The position numbers were made by a program, and so were the translations under genes. 64,000 nt of DNA from Planctomycetota bacterium. GTDB taxonomy: Bacteria > Planctomycetota > Phycisphaerae > UBA1845 > UTPLA1. This document shows positions 27,823-36,208 of this stretch, in pieces. Under the pieces are notes generated by a model. That model was not told the DNA's origin. It did not search any database and was given only the letters and a program-made list of their open reading frames with translations. How positions within the stretch are numbered: position 1 is the first letter of the stretch; every line of letters begins with the position of its first letter. The DNA is taken from assembly GCA_003576905.1 (NCBI GenBank), contig QEVG01000030.1, positions 1 to 64,000 of the forward strand. Reading direction: 5' to 3'.

Positions 27823-28926
27823 ATGCCCGCCGATAGTGCCACGACACTGACCCTCCGCCTCGCCGTCCTCGGTGCCGTCCTCCTGTCCGGCTGCGCCGCC
27901 CCCGAAAAGAAAGCCACTCCAACCGAGCACTCCCCCGACGAGCGCATCGCCTACTACCGCGCCCGCGTCGCCGAATCGCCCGAGCTCTATCCCGCCCATG
28001 CACTCCTCGGTGCGGCCCTCTTCGACAAGGCCCGCGCCGACCACGACCCCGCCCTCTTCGCCGCCGCCCGTGAGGCCCTCGCCCGCTCCCTCGCCATCCA
28101 GCCCAACTACCCCGCCATGAAGTCCCTCGCCGCCGTCGCCAACTACACCCACCGCTTCGAAGATGCCGTCGGCCTGGCACGAGAAGCCCTCGCCGCCGAG
28201 CCGGAGGACCAGAGCCTCCGCGCCATGATCGTCGAAGCCCGCCTCGCCCTCGGCCAGGACACCGAGGCCCAGGCCGTCATCGCCGAAATGCCCGACCGGC
28301 CCGACAGCGTCTACCGCCGGATCGCCCAGGGACAGCTCCACCGCGCCCGCGATGAGTACGACGCCGCAGAAAAATGCTTCGCCGCCGCCGCGGATTCCGC
28401 CGCACGTCTCGCCGGCCACAAGAAGCTCCGCCTCTGGGCCACCATCATGGCCGCGGGCATGATGCTCGACAGCGGCCGGATCGACCGGGCACGTCCCCAT
28501 CTCGCCGCCGCCCGCCGGCTTGATCCCGGGGACGTCGAGCTGCGCATTCACGAGGCCGAGCTGGCCGCCGCGACCGGTGACCGCGAAGGCGCGTACCGGA
28601 TCTATGCCGACCTGGCCCGCGTGTCGGGCGATCCCGCGCTGCATGCGAGTGCCTATGAGCAGGCACACGCGCTCGGCCGCGACGCCGAGGCCCGCGCCCA
28701 CTTCGCCGCCGCCGAAAGGGGCTTCCAGCGCGCCCTCGATGCCGGGGAGATCTACACCCTGGAGGCCCTCGCCCGACTCTACCTCGCCGCCGGGGTCCAC
28801 CGAACCCGCGCCGCCGACCTCGCCCGCCGCAATCTCGAGTTCAAGAAAGACCGCCCCGCCCGCGCCCTCGCCCACGAACTCTCCGCCCCCGCCCAACCCC
28901 CTTCCCCTTCCCTACCCGTCTTGTAA
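27823..28926 (+). CDS. TPR-containing lipoprotein
   Basis: A 367-residue protein. The signal peptide ends in VLLSGCAA, a good lipobox. The rest is alpha-helical tetratricopeptide-like repeats (for example AREALARSLAIQPNYPAMKSL, then about seven more with Ala/Leu periodicity), which is a protein-interaction scaffold. The start ATG follows a TATCAT hexamer by only six bases and lacks a ribosome site, so it may be leaderless. The C-terminus is Pro-rich. Probably periplasmic or outer-membrane anchored; partner unknown. Confidence 0.82.
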   Translation: MPADSATTLTLRLAVLGAVLLSGCAAPEKKATPTEHSPDERIAYYRARVAESPELYPAHALLGAALFDKARADHDPALFAAAREALARSLAIQPNYPAMKSLAAVANYTHRFEDAVGLAREALAAEPEDQSLRAMIVEARLALGQDTEAQAVIAEMPDRPDSVYRRIAQGQLHRARDEYDAAEKCFAAAADSAARLAGHKKLRLWATIMAAGMMLDSGRIDRARPHLAAARRLDPGDVELRIHEAELAAATGDREGAYRIYADLARVSGDPALHASAYEQAHALGRDAEARAHFAAAERGFQRALDAGEIYTLEALARLYLAAGVHRTRAADLARRNLEFKKDRPARALAHELSAPAQPPSPSLPVL

Positions 28927-29043
28927 TCAGCGTAATCTGCGGAACCTCCGGACTACTCTCCCCCCGCGCGAGCGCCGAGCAAGCCCCTACTACAAAACGA
29001 CGAATCACCGACCTCGGCGTTGCCGGGCGTCCGGAGCGCCGCC

Positions 29044-29709
29044 ATGACCGCCGCAGCCGCGGCCTTTGCCGACAATCTCGCCTCGCTCGCCCGCGTCCGC
29101 GACGCCCTCGAAAAACGCGTCCTCCGCGCCGCCGCGAACGACGAAGAGCCGCACGCCGACGTCGCCCGCGTCTCGGCCGCCTACTACGACGTGGCCCGCG
29201 CGGTCAGCGACGCCGCCGAGGGCCTCCGGAGGTGCGAACAGTCCGTCACCGACGAACGCCTCGAACGCAATCGACTCGCCGCCGATGCGCGAAAAACCCG
29301 CGCCTCGCGCGAAATGGCTGAAATCCGCGCACAGGCCGTCGTCCGGGCGGCCGAGACAAGGGCCGCTGCATACGTGACCGTCGCCGGCCGGCGCGCCGAT
29401 GCCGCCCGCGATGTCGCTCGGATTCGTGCCGAGGGCGGCCTTCGCGCCGTCCGTACGCGCGCCGCCGCGGTCCTCCGCGTCGCCCGACTCCGCGCCGTCC
29501 GCGGAAAGCCCGCCCTGGCCGCCGTGCCCGCCCACGCCCGGTACGAAAAGCCCGCCCGGTACGGGCGGAAGCCCGACGGAACCCCCTACACCCATGCGGA
29601 GTTTCTGGAGACCCTGCACGAGGCCGTCGCCGACATCTACGGCGTCGACCTGAGAGAGGGAGACGAGACGATCCGCCCTCCGCCCGCCAAACCCCCGCCC
29701 GACGGCTGA
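29044..29709 (+). CDS. Ala/Arg-rich helical protein of unknown function
   Basis: A 221-residue protein, mostly helical and very rich in Ala and Arg (about 1-155), probably a coiled coil. It ends in a more typical globular segment with KPDGTPYTHAEFLETLHEA. No signal peptide or membrane helix. A TTG eight codons upstream is an alternative start. The composition is biased enough that the reading is not secure, and the opposite strand is also open, but the C-terminal part looks like real protein. Not recognised. Confidence 0.5.
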   Translation: MTAAAAAFADNLASLARVRDALEKRVLRAAANDEEPHADVARVSAAYYDVARAVSDAAEGLRRCEQSVTDERLERNRLAADARKTRASREMAEIRAQAVVRAAETRAAAYVTVAGRRADAARDVARIRAEGGLRAVRTRAAAVLRVARLRAVRGKPALAAVPAHARYEKPARYGRKPDGTPYTHAEFLETLHEAVADIYGVDLREGDETIRPPPAKPPPDG

Positions 29710-30039
29710 TGCGGCCTTCGCGCGGCTGCGGCGTTTTCCGTGGAGTTCGGGCGTCTCGCCCGCGCAAGCCACCTTCCCGCGGAATCGAGACGACCGATTG
29801 AATTTGGGTTAGGTGGCCATGTCCGACGCACAATCGCCGCGAACACCAGGGCAGGATGGGCCGCCCGCCCGAGCGAAACATCGATGCGGACGCGTGCCCG
29901 AACGATAGGCCCGTTTCAAGAGTGTTCTACCAGCGGCCGAAACAGGTTTGACACACCCGAAGGGTGAAGGAGGACATGCGCATTCGCCGACACTCCGCCA
30001 TCTATCCGCCGCCCACCGGCATTGCCGTATTGACGTTTC
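29710..30039 (+). other. Intergenic region between convergent genes
   Basis: I see no gene here. A 7-bp inverted pair (GCCACCT and AGGTGGC) with a long loop lies near 29770-29816. No poly-T follows, so it is not a convincing terminator. Confidence 0.4.
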
Positions 30040-31185
30040 CTACCCCCGCTTGTCGATCGGCGTCACCGCCCGAACGCCGTGCCCGATGTACTCCGACAGC
30101 GGCCGGATGATCCGGTTGTTCTCGTGCTGCTCCATGATGTGAGCACACCAGCCCGTCACCCGGCTGCACACGAAGATCGGCGTGTACAGGTCGATGGGAA
30201 TCCCCATCTGGTAGTACGCGTGCGCCGCCGGGTAGTCCGTGTTCGGGTGGATGTTCTTTTCCTTCAGCATCAGCGCCTGAAGCCGGTCCGCCATGTCGAT
30301 CCAGTGCGCCTGGCCCGTCTCCTTCGTGAGCTGGATGCTCCACTCGCGCAGGATGCTCGCCCGGTGGTCGCCGTTCTTATAGACGCGATGGCCGAAGCCC
30401 ATGATGAGCTTCTTGTTGTCCGGGTGCTTCTTGTTGTGCTCCTGCACGTCGCGGAACCACTTCTCGACGTTCTCCGGCTTGCCGATCTCCAGGAACTGCC
30501 GCATCGCCGCCTCGTTGGCTCCGCCGTGCAGAGGGCCTTTCAGCGCGCCGATCGCCCCCGAAACGCACGAGTGCATGTCCGACAGGGTCGACGCGATCGT
30601 CCGCGCCGTGAACGTCGACGCGTTGAATTCATGCTCGGCGTACAGAATGAGCGTGCCGTCCATCACGCGCCCGGCCAGCTCGCTGCCGTGTTTGCCGATC
30701 ATCATCGCCAGCAGGTTCGCCCCGTGCGACTTGTTCGGGTCCGGCCTCACCGCCGCGACCTTCGAGACCCGCTGGCACCAGAGCCCCACGGCCGCCGCCG
30801 TCTGTCCCAGCAGCCGCTCGCTCTTGCGCAGGTTCGCCGCGTGCGAGTTGTCCTGGGCCTCCGGGTCGTAGTGTCCGAGCAGCGACACCACGCTCCGCAG
30901 CACGTCCATCGGCGGGGTCTTCTCGGGCATCTTCTGCACCGCGTCGACCACCGGCGCCGGCAGGCTCATCGCCGACTGCACCCGCGCGCGAAACGCGCCG
31001 AGCTGCGTCCGCGTCGGCAGGTCGCCATGCAGCAGGATGTGGGCCACCTCCTCGAAACAGCAGTGCTCGGCCAGGTCGCCGATCTCGTAGCCCCGGTACC
31101 GCAGACTCGTCTGCGTCACCTCGCCGACCGATGTCTGCCCGGCAATCATGCCTTCCAGGCCGGCCTTGAACGTGCTTTCCGCCAT
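30040..31185 (-). CDS. prpC: Citrate synthase family, probable 2-methylcitrate synthase
   Basis: A 381-residue enzyme condensing an acyl-CoA with oxaloacetate. Active-site residues are visible: His in GALKGPLHGGANE, His in MGFGHRVYKNGD and Asp in PIDLYTPIFVC, which is PNVDFYSG-like but shortened. The length matches the short type II-like branch that includes methylcitrate synthases. The gene next upstream on the same strand is methylisocitrate lyase, so propionyl-CoA disposal is the likeliest role; true citrate synthase remains possible. The ATG is chosen before AESTFKAGLEG, the usual N-terminus. Confidence 0.85.
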   Translation of the reverse strand: MAESTFKAGLEGMIAGQTSVGEVTQTSLRYRGYEIGDLAEHCCFEEVAHILLHGDLPTRTQLGAFRARVQSAMSLPAPVVDAVQKMPEKTPPMDVLRSVVSLLGHYDPEAQDNSHAANLRKSERLLGQTAAAVGLWCQRVSKVAAVRPDPNKSHGANLLAMMIGKHGSELAGRVMDGTLILYAEHEFNASTFTARTIASTLSDMHSCVSGAIGALKGPLHGGANEAAMRQFLEIGKPENVEKWFRDVQEHNKKHPDNKKLIMGFGHRVYKNGDHRASILREWSIQLTKETGQAHWIDMADRLQALMLKEKNIHPNTDYPAAHAYYQMGIPIDLYTPIFVCSRVTGWCAHIMEQHENNRIIRPLSEYIGHGVRAVTPIDKRG

Positions 31186-31222
31186 GATGGTTCTCTCAGC
31201 CTCTTGGTTGTTCCCTGGGTGA

Positions 31223-31244
31223 ATTGTAAAGCCCTTCAAGGGCT
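31223..31244 (-). promoter_or_regulatory. -10 box with adjoining palindrome (possible operator)
   Basis: On the minus strand, TACAAT (31223-31228) is immediately preceded by a 7-bp inverted repeat with one central base (AGCCCTT/AAGGGCT, 31230-31244). A palindrome in a promoter spacer is a typical repressor site. The start codon of the synthase gene is about 38 bases downstream. The -35 is unclear. Confidence 0.35.
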
Positions 31245-31371
31245 GGGTGTAGAACCCGTCTCTCGCCAACCGGGTCGCGAATGCCGGTTTCACAATAGAG
31301 GCGAATTACGACGTAATCTCACCACGGGCTGGGCGATTTCCGCAAGGCCGGCAACGACTAGACCGGGTCGC

Positions 31372-32247
31372 TTACCCCCGCTTCCCGCTCCCCGCCCGGT
31401 CGATTGCTTCCAGTCCGTCATAATCCAGCAGGTCGTAGAGCTCTTTCCGCGTCTGCATCCGCTCCAGCCAGCCCGTCTGGTCGCCGGTGCGCTTCAGGTC
31501 GGCCAGCATCTCGCCGATCGCCTTGAAGGCCGCGCGCAGGGCCGTCTGCGGGTAGATCGCCATGCGGTAGCCCATCTTTCGAAGTTCCGCCAGCGGGACC
31601 AGCGGCGTCTTGCCGAACTCCGTCATGTTCGCCAGCAGCGGCGCCTGAACCGCCTGCGCGAAGCGTGCCAGCTCCTCGGCGTTCTCCATCGCCTCCGGAA
31701 AGATCGCGTCCGCCCCCGCGTCGAGATACCGCTTCGCCCGGTCCACCGCATCGTCGAAGGATGTCACGCCTCTGGCATCCGTCCGGGCGATGATCATGAA
31801 GTTCCGGTCGCTTCGCGCCGCCACGGCCGCGCGGATCTTCTCCGCCATCGCCGCGGCGCTGACCAGATCCTTGCCGTCGAGGTGGCCGCACTTCTTCGGC
31901 AGCACCTGGTCCTCCAGGTGCACGGCCGAGACACCCGCCGCCTCGAACTCCGCCACCGTCCGCGCCGCGTTCATCGCCTCGCCGAAGCCCGTGTCGCCGT
32001 CCACGACGACCGGTACTCTCACGGCATTCACAATCCGCCGGGCATGCTCCACCGCCTCCGTCATGCTCACCAGGCCGACGTCCGGCAATCCGAACACCGC
32101 GTTCGACAACCCCGCCCCCGACACATACACCGCCTCAAACCCCGCGCGCTCGATCGCCCGCGCCGCCAGCGCGTTAAATGCGCCGGGCATCTGCACGATG
32201 TCCTTTACAATAAGCTCCCGCAGCCGCTGATGCCGCTTCGCGAACAT
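31372..32247 (-). CDS. prpB: Methylisocitrate lyase
   Basis: A 291-residue member of the isocitrate lyase/PEP mutase superfamily that splits 2-methylisocitrate into pyruvate and succinate. Motifs: VYVSGAGLSNAVFGLPDVG, DGDTGFGEAMN (Mg site), LEDQVLPKKCGHLDGK (catalytic Cys in KKCGH) and IIARTDARG. The KKCGHLDGK loop is typical of PrpB. It lies 186 bases upstream of the synthase gene. prpD or acnD is not seen, so the cycle is completed elsewhere or not at all. Confidence 0.93.
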   Translation of the reverse strand: MFAKRHQRLRELIVKDIVQMPGAFNALAARAIERAGFEAVYVSGAGLSNAVFGLPDVGLVSMTEAVEHARRIVNAVRVPVVVDGDTGFGEAMNAARTVAEFEAAGVSAVHLEDQVLPKKCGHLDGKDLVSAAAMAEKIRAAVAARSDRNFMIIARTDARGVTSFDDAVDRAKRYLDAGADAIFPEAMENAEELARFAQAVQAPLLANMTEFGKTPLVPLAELRKMGYRMAIYPQTALRAAFKAIGEMLADLKRTGDQTGWLERMQTRKELYDLLDYDGLEAIDRAGSGKRG

Positions 32248-32358
32248 AAGGGGCTATTCTCGGCCAGGCGCGATCAATCGGCAACCCGCTCTGTTTCGGG
32301 CCGCGGGCGCTCCGGTCCCTGCCGGCCGCGAAAGCAGGCGTCTCTGCCGTACAGGAAT

Positions 32359-33735
32359 TCAGGGAGTTGTGACGAGCGCGTCGTTGACCAGGAGTTGAAT
32401 GTCAAGCGCGTCTACGACGCAATCATCGTTCAGATCGCTGCGCGGCCGACCGTCGGGACGAACCGGCACGCCCGGTGGACCGTTCGGGCATGCGTCGATC
32501 GAATTCGGTATCCCGTCCAGATCTTGATCCGTGTCGCCCTGTGTATAGGCAATCGCGACATCCGGGCTGTGCACCCCGGCCGCGGTGCGACCCCGAATCA
32601 TCAGGACCGCGCTGTCGCCGGGCTGCCACCGGTAGGTGCCGGGAGAACCCGAAACCTGGGGGAGGTCGAGCGGCTGCCAGCCTTCGTCGTCGCCTTCGAT
32701 GCCAGCCACCCTCATCTCGTATCCTGTGAACTCGAACATGTTGTTGCGAAGCGTAATGAGCGCGGCGCCGTCGCTGGCGACCGCTGCGCTCGCCTCGACG
32801 TTGTTGAGCGGATAGTTGATGTCGGTGCTCTGAAAGGAAACCACCGGCCACGATGTGCCCGCCACTGCGTTGTAGTTCGTCGTCGATGCAACGCTGAGGA
32901 TTCGCGGCATGTCGCAGCATGCACCGCTTCCGTTGGGTTGAAACTTGTAATCAACGCACATATCGACCCACGCAAGCGCCCACCACTTGATCGAAAAATA
33001 GGGGGCAATCGGAGCCCGGTTTACGCTCGACGGCATGAACACCAGTGGCGGATTCGGCACCGCTGTCCAGATGTCATTATTGCGGACCGCCATGATCGGG
33101 CTCACCGCCGAATGCGCCATGATCTCGCGCACGCCCAGCGGGCCGTCCCCCTCGCGTTCGATCCATGCGTACGTCTTGGGGCAGAACCACACCCAGCGAT
33201 TGAACCGCGTCGAGTAGAACTCCATGCAATAGTCCGCGCCGTACGGCGAATAGCTTGTGCGCGAATTTACGAACCGCCCGGGAATCCCGTGCGCCTGACC
33301 AAGCCCGATGGCCACCGCCGAAACCTGTCCACAGCCCCATGTGTATTCAGGGTGCGCATCAACCTCGACCAGCGTGTTCTTTGCCCGATAGCCCGTCGGT
33401 ACCGTGCTTGCGCCCGTCCATGTCATGTTCTCAGAAGTCCACCGCACGATGGCCTTCATCATGTCGAACTCGCGATCCTTCCAGTCCGCATCCATATCGA
33501 CGTCATCAAACATGTCGTGCGATGCGGCGAAATTCCGAAGCCAAGGCATGTCGTTGTCGCCCGGCACGCGGTCATACTGGTACTTGTGACCCAGGTAAGA
33601 GTAGGCCGGGTTTCCGGTGACCGTACCATTGGAAATGATCTGAACCGACGGCGGCGTAGCCGATGTCGTGGCGGAGACAAGGAACAGACACACAAATCCG
33701 GCGCTTCCCCATGACCAGGGACTCAGGATAATCAC
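32359..33735 (-). CDS. Secreted transglutaminase-fold protein with dockerin-like C-terminus
   Basis: A 458-residue protein with a signal peptide ending near SATTSATPP. The middle has WGCGQVSAVAIGLGQAHGIP, the Cys motif of the transglutaminase-like fold, followed by a strand pair DYCMEFYSTRFNRWVWFCP where the catalytic His-Asp is expected. The usual HAW His is not there, so activity is doubtful. The C-terminus has DTDQDLDGIPNSIDACPNG (thrombospondin type 3-like) and DLNDDCVVDALDIQLLVN (dockerin-like calcium loop), as in many planctomycete exoproteins. The start is GTG, with AGGAGG five bases upstream. Confidence 0.82.
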   Translation of the reverse strand: MIILSPWSWGSAGFVCLFLVSATTSATPPSVQIISNGTVTGNPAYSYLGHKYQYDRVPGDNDMPWLRNFAASHDMFDDVDMDADWKDREFDMMKAIVRWTSENMTWTGASTVPTGYRAKNTLVEVDAHPEYTWGCGQVSAVAIGLGQAHGIPGRFVNSRTSYSPYGADYCMEFYSTRFNRWVWFCPKTYAWIEREGDGPLGVREIMAHSAVSPIMAVRNNDIWTAVPNPPLVFMPSSVNRAPIAPYFSIKWWALAWVDMCVDYKFQPNGSGACCDMPRILSVASTTNYNAVAGTSWPVVSFQSTDINYPLNNVEASAAVASDGAALITLRNNMFEFTGYEMRVAGIEGDDEGWQPLDLPQVSGSPGTYRWQPGDSAVLMIRGRTAAGVHSPDVAIAYTQGDTDQDLDGIPNSIDACPNGPPGVPVRPDGRPRSDLNDDCVVDALDIQLLVNDALVTTP

Positions 33736-34077
33736 AGGCCCCTCCTGGTACCCATGCCGGCCGGCCCACCTTCACAAAGGGGCAATTGCGAGTACGGCAT
33801 AGAAAAGGCGCTGGTCGGTCGAGAACGTAAACCAATTATTTACAGAACGTTACAACTGGAAAACCGAAGAACATGATTCCAGAGGATCGACCCGGCCAGA
33901 ACTCCGAACAGACACAAATATTACCCAATTTGTCGGGTGTTTTCAAGCACACATTCTTGGTTGTAGTGACACTGGCAGGGCGCTGCCTTGTTCCTGATTA
34001 CGCCAGCCTTAATGTTCGACCGATAATAAACTAGGAGGTCCGCAGCCGGCCCGGCTGATTGTCTGGGAGTTCTGAAC
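33736..34077. other. AT-richer divergent intergenic region
   Basis: About 340 bases without a gene, clearly richer in A+T than the surroundings. It separates the exported transglutaminase-fold gene (minus) from the 51-residue protein gene (plus). A near-consensus minus-strand promoter lies at 33918-33946. A GATAATAAA stretch at 34022 could be a plus-strand -10, but no -35 fits. Confidence 0.5.
33918..33946 (-). promoter_or_regulatory. Near-consensus sigma70 promoter
   Basis: On the minus strand TTGAAA, a 17-base spacer and TAATAT, one of the best matches in the window. It leaves a leader of about 175 bases before the transglutaminase-fold gene. Confidence 0.65.
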
Positions 34078-34233
34078 ATGGCTGGACATGCCCCCGAAAT
34101 GCGTCCGCCGGGGGAGCGGATGCTGGATTGGATCGAAGAGGTCTCTGACCTGCGTCTGTCCGTCTACATGCTTGCAGTGGCCCTGGTGGTCGCCGCCGTG
34201 CTTTATGTCGCCGAGAAGGGACTTCCGGTCTGA
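34078..34233 (+). CDS. 51-residue single-helix membrane protein
   Basis: ATG with GGGAG eight bases upstream. The N-terminal half is soluble and amphipathic (RMLDWIEEVSDLRLS), then one hydrophobic helix at about 29-46 (VYMLAVALVVAAVLYVAE), ending in KGLPV. The codons look natural. It stands alone on the plus strand between two minus-strand genes. Function unknown; a small stress or envelope protein is possible. Confidence 0.65.
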   Translation: MAGHAPEMRPPGERMLDWIEEVSDLRLSVYMLAVALVVAAVLYVAEKGLPV

Positions 34234-34277
34234 CGTCCGCTTCGATTCAGGATCGAGATCAGCTCGCCCTGCGCAGC

Positions 34278-34297
34278 GCGCCGCCACGGGACGGCGC
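34278..34297. terminator. GC-rich hairpin between convergent genes
   Basis: GCGCCG and CGGCGC with an eight-base loop, lying between the 51-residue gene and the end of the glycosyltransferase gene. There is no T-run, so it would be a weak or Rho-assisted bidirectional terminator. Confidence 0.3.
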
Positions 34298-34316
34298 TAC
34301 CCCCTGCGGCTCGGCT

Positions 34317-35582
34317 CTACGCAGGGTCCAATCGTCCCGCCACCAGCAGCCCGCGCAGTTTTTCCGCCAGTTCGCCCGCCAGGCGCTCCCGGCTGAACCG
34401 CGCCAGGCCCGGCGGCGCCGGCAGCCCGCCGCCCGCGTGCCGGGCGATCTCCCGCGCCCGCGATAGTGCCTCAATGATGGCACTATCATCCGCCATTGCG
34501 GCAAACGCGCATCGCTCCGGGGCGAGCGATTCGAGGAGCGCCCGATCGTTCGAGCCGGGCGTCTCCTCGGCGCACACGATCGGCCGCCCGGCATGCAGGT
34601 ACTCGAAGAGCTTCGCGCTGTAACCCCATTGGCCGACGTACGCGCCGGTGAGAAGCAAAAGCGCGTCGGCCGCGCGCATCCGCCGCGCCGCCTCCGCGCG
34701 CGACACCAGCCCGGTCGTCTCGACGACGTCCGAAAGCCCCAGCGATGCGACATACGCGCGCGACAGGTTGCCGACGAAGTTGAACCGCACCGACGTCAGC
34801 GCGCCCTGCTCATGAAGCCGGCGCAGCGATTCAAGGAAGACGTCTGGCCGGTTTCGCGCGATGACCGTGCCCACGTGCGCGATCGTGAACCGGTTCGGAT
34901 CTCCGCCCGGCGCGCACTGCGCCGACGGTTCGGCGCGGGCGTCGGACTCGTCCGGCTCGTATCCGTTGGGCACGACCCAGACGCGGTCGCGGGGTTTGGC
35001 ATGTTCGAGCACAACTGCGTCGGCGAGGGCCTCGGAGACGGTGACAACGGCAGAGGCACGGCCCGTCGCCGCGCGCTCCAGCGCCGCGTGGCGCTGCCGC
35101 GCCGCGGGCGAGGCAGGCTGGTACCCTCCGGGGCCGATCCATCGGTCGCGGATGTCGAGCACCAGCGGGAGTCCGGCCCGCTCTGATACATCGAGTGCCG
35201 CCAGAACAGCGCTGGCGGGGGGAAAGGACACGAGCACGGCGTCGAAGCGGTGCTCCCGGGCGGCGGCCCGCCCGGCGCGGATCGCCGCCTTGTGCCAGTG
35301 GACGAACCGGTCCGGAAACACTAGATCGCGCAGTGTTGCCGCAGTCCGGCCGGGGCGCACGCGGGGGTCGTAGTCGGCGAATGGCGTTTCGTTATCGGCA
35401 AGCGGATCGTCGGCGGCATGGAGTGTCACGCCGGAGTCATCTGGTGCACCGGGCCGGTCCGCGGTGAGCACATGCACGTCCCAGCCCGCCCGGGCCAGGT
35501 ACTTCGCGAGGGCGTGCATCCGCTGGGCCGCGGCGCCGACGGCGGGAGGATACCAGTAGCTCACGATTAGCAGCGCGGGCAT
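34317..35582 (-). CDS. GT4-type glycosyltransferase
   Basis: A 421-residue soluble GT-B enzyme. The N-terminal half begins VSYWYPPAVGAAAQRMHALAKYL, a common acceptor-side start, and the hinge includes VVPNGYEPDE. The C-terminal half has FTIAHVGTV, VETTGLVSRAEAARRMRAADALLLL and YSAKLFEYLHAGRPIV, the donor-nucleotide region with the Glu of the EX7E-like motif. It probably adds a sugar to a cell-envelope or small-molecule acceptor. It lies 124 bases beyond moaC at the tail of the cell-wall operon, so co-transcription is possible. Confidence 0.85.
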   Translation of the reverse strand: MPALLIVSYWYPPAVGAAAQRMHALAKYLARAGWDVHVLTADRPGAPDDSGVTLHAADDPLADNETPFADYDPRVRPGRTAATLRDLVFPDRFVHWHKAAIRAGRAAAREHRFDAVLVSFPPASAVLAALDVSERAGLPLVLDIRDRWIGPGGYQPASPAARQRHAALERAATGRASAVVTVSEALADAVVLEHAKPRDRVWVVPNGYEPDESDARAEPSAQCAPGGDPNRFTIAHVGTVIARNRPDVFLESLRRLHEQGALTSVRFNFVGNLSRAYVASLGLSDVVETTGLVSRAEAARRMRAADALLLLTGAYVGQWGYSAKLFEYLHAGRPIVCAEETPGSNDRALLESLAPERCAFAAMADDSAIIEALSRAREIARHAGGGLPAPPGLARFSRERLAGELAEKLRGLLVAGRLDPA

Positions 35583-35706
35583 GAGGGAATTATGGAATGA
35601 TCATCGGCGAATAGCGAATCGTGAAGCCAATGTGTGCGGCGCCGGTGATCGGTTGGGGTCGGGCGTCTTGCCGCGCAGCGCGGCGCGTGCCCGATTCGGG
35701 GCCGGG

Positions 35707-36201
35707 TTACGTCTTTCTTTTCCAATTGCCCCGGCTTCCGCCGGTTTTCTCCTCGAGCCGGATCGGCCCGAGCGTCATGCCGCGGTCGACGGCCTTGCAC
35801 ATGTCGTAGATCGTCAGGGCGGCGGCCGTCGCGGCGGTGAGCGCTTCCATTTCGACGCCGGTTCGCCCGGTAGTGACCGCCTCGGCGCGGATCACGACGC
35901 GTCGCGGAGGCCGCGCGATGATCTCGATATCCACATGATCCAGCGGCAGGGGGTGGCACAGGGGAACGAGCTGCCCGGTCATCTTGGCGGCCTGAATGCC
36001 GGCGAGCCGGGCCACGGCGAAGACGTCGCCCTTCGCGACGCGCCCGGCAGAGATCAGAGCCAGGGTTGCGGCATTCATGACCACTTCGGCCGACGCGACC
36101 GCGCGTCGCAGGGTCACCGCCTTTCCCGAGACGTCCACCATCCGCGCCCGCCCGCGGGCGTCCACGTGCGAGAGTCTGGCTCGTGATTGTTTCCTGGCCA
36201 T
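35707..36201 (-). CDS. moaC: Cyclic pyranopterin monophosphate synthase
   Basis: A 164-residue enzyme of molybdenum cofactor synthesis that acts after MoaA. Signature parts: ARMVDVSGKAVTLRRAVA, KGDVFAVARLAGIQAAKMT, LVPLCHPLPLDHVDI and GVEMEALTAATAAALTIYDM, including the active-site Lys and His region. Length normal. The ATG follows the rodA stop by seven bases and uses its GAGGAG end as ribosome site, so it is translated from the same message. No other moa or mob gene is near. Confidence 0.95.
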   Translation of the reverse strand: MARKQSRARLSHVDARGRARMVDVSGKAVTLRRAVASAEVVMNAATLALISAGRVAKGDVFAVARLAGIQAAKMTGQLVPLCHPLPLDHVDIEIIARPPRRVVIRAEAVTTGRTGVEMEALTAATAAALTIYDMCKAVDRGMTLGPIRLEEKTGGSRGNWKRKT

Positions 36202-36208
36202 ACCGTAC

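Noticed and set aside
30079-33714. A 1211-codon plus-strand reading frame
   Set aside because: Exactly antisense to prpC, prpB and the transglutaminase-fold gene, which have clear motifs and ribosome sites. Its product is Arg/His/Pro-rich without domains, a typical high-GC shadow.
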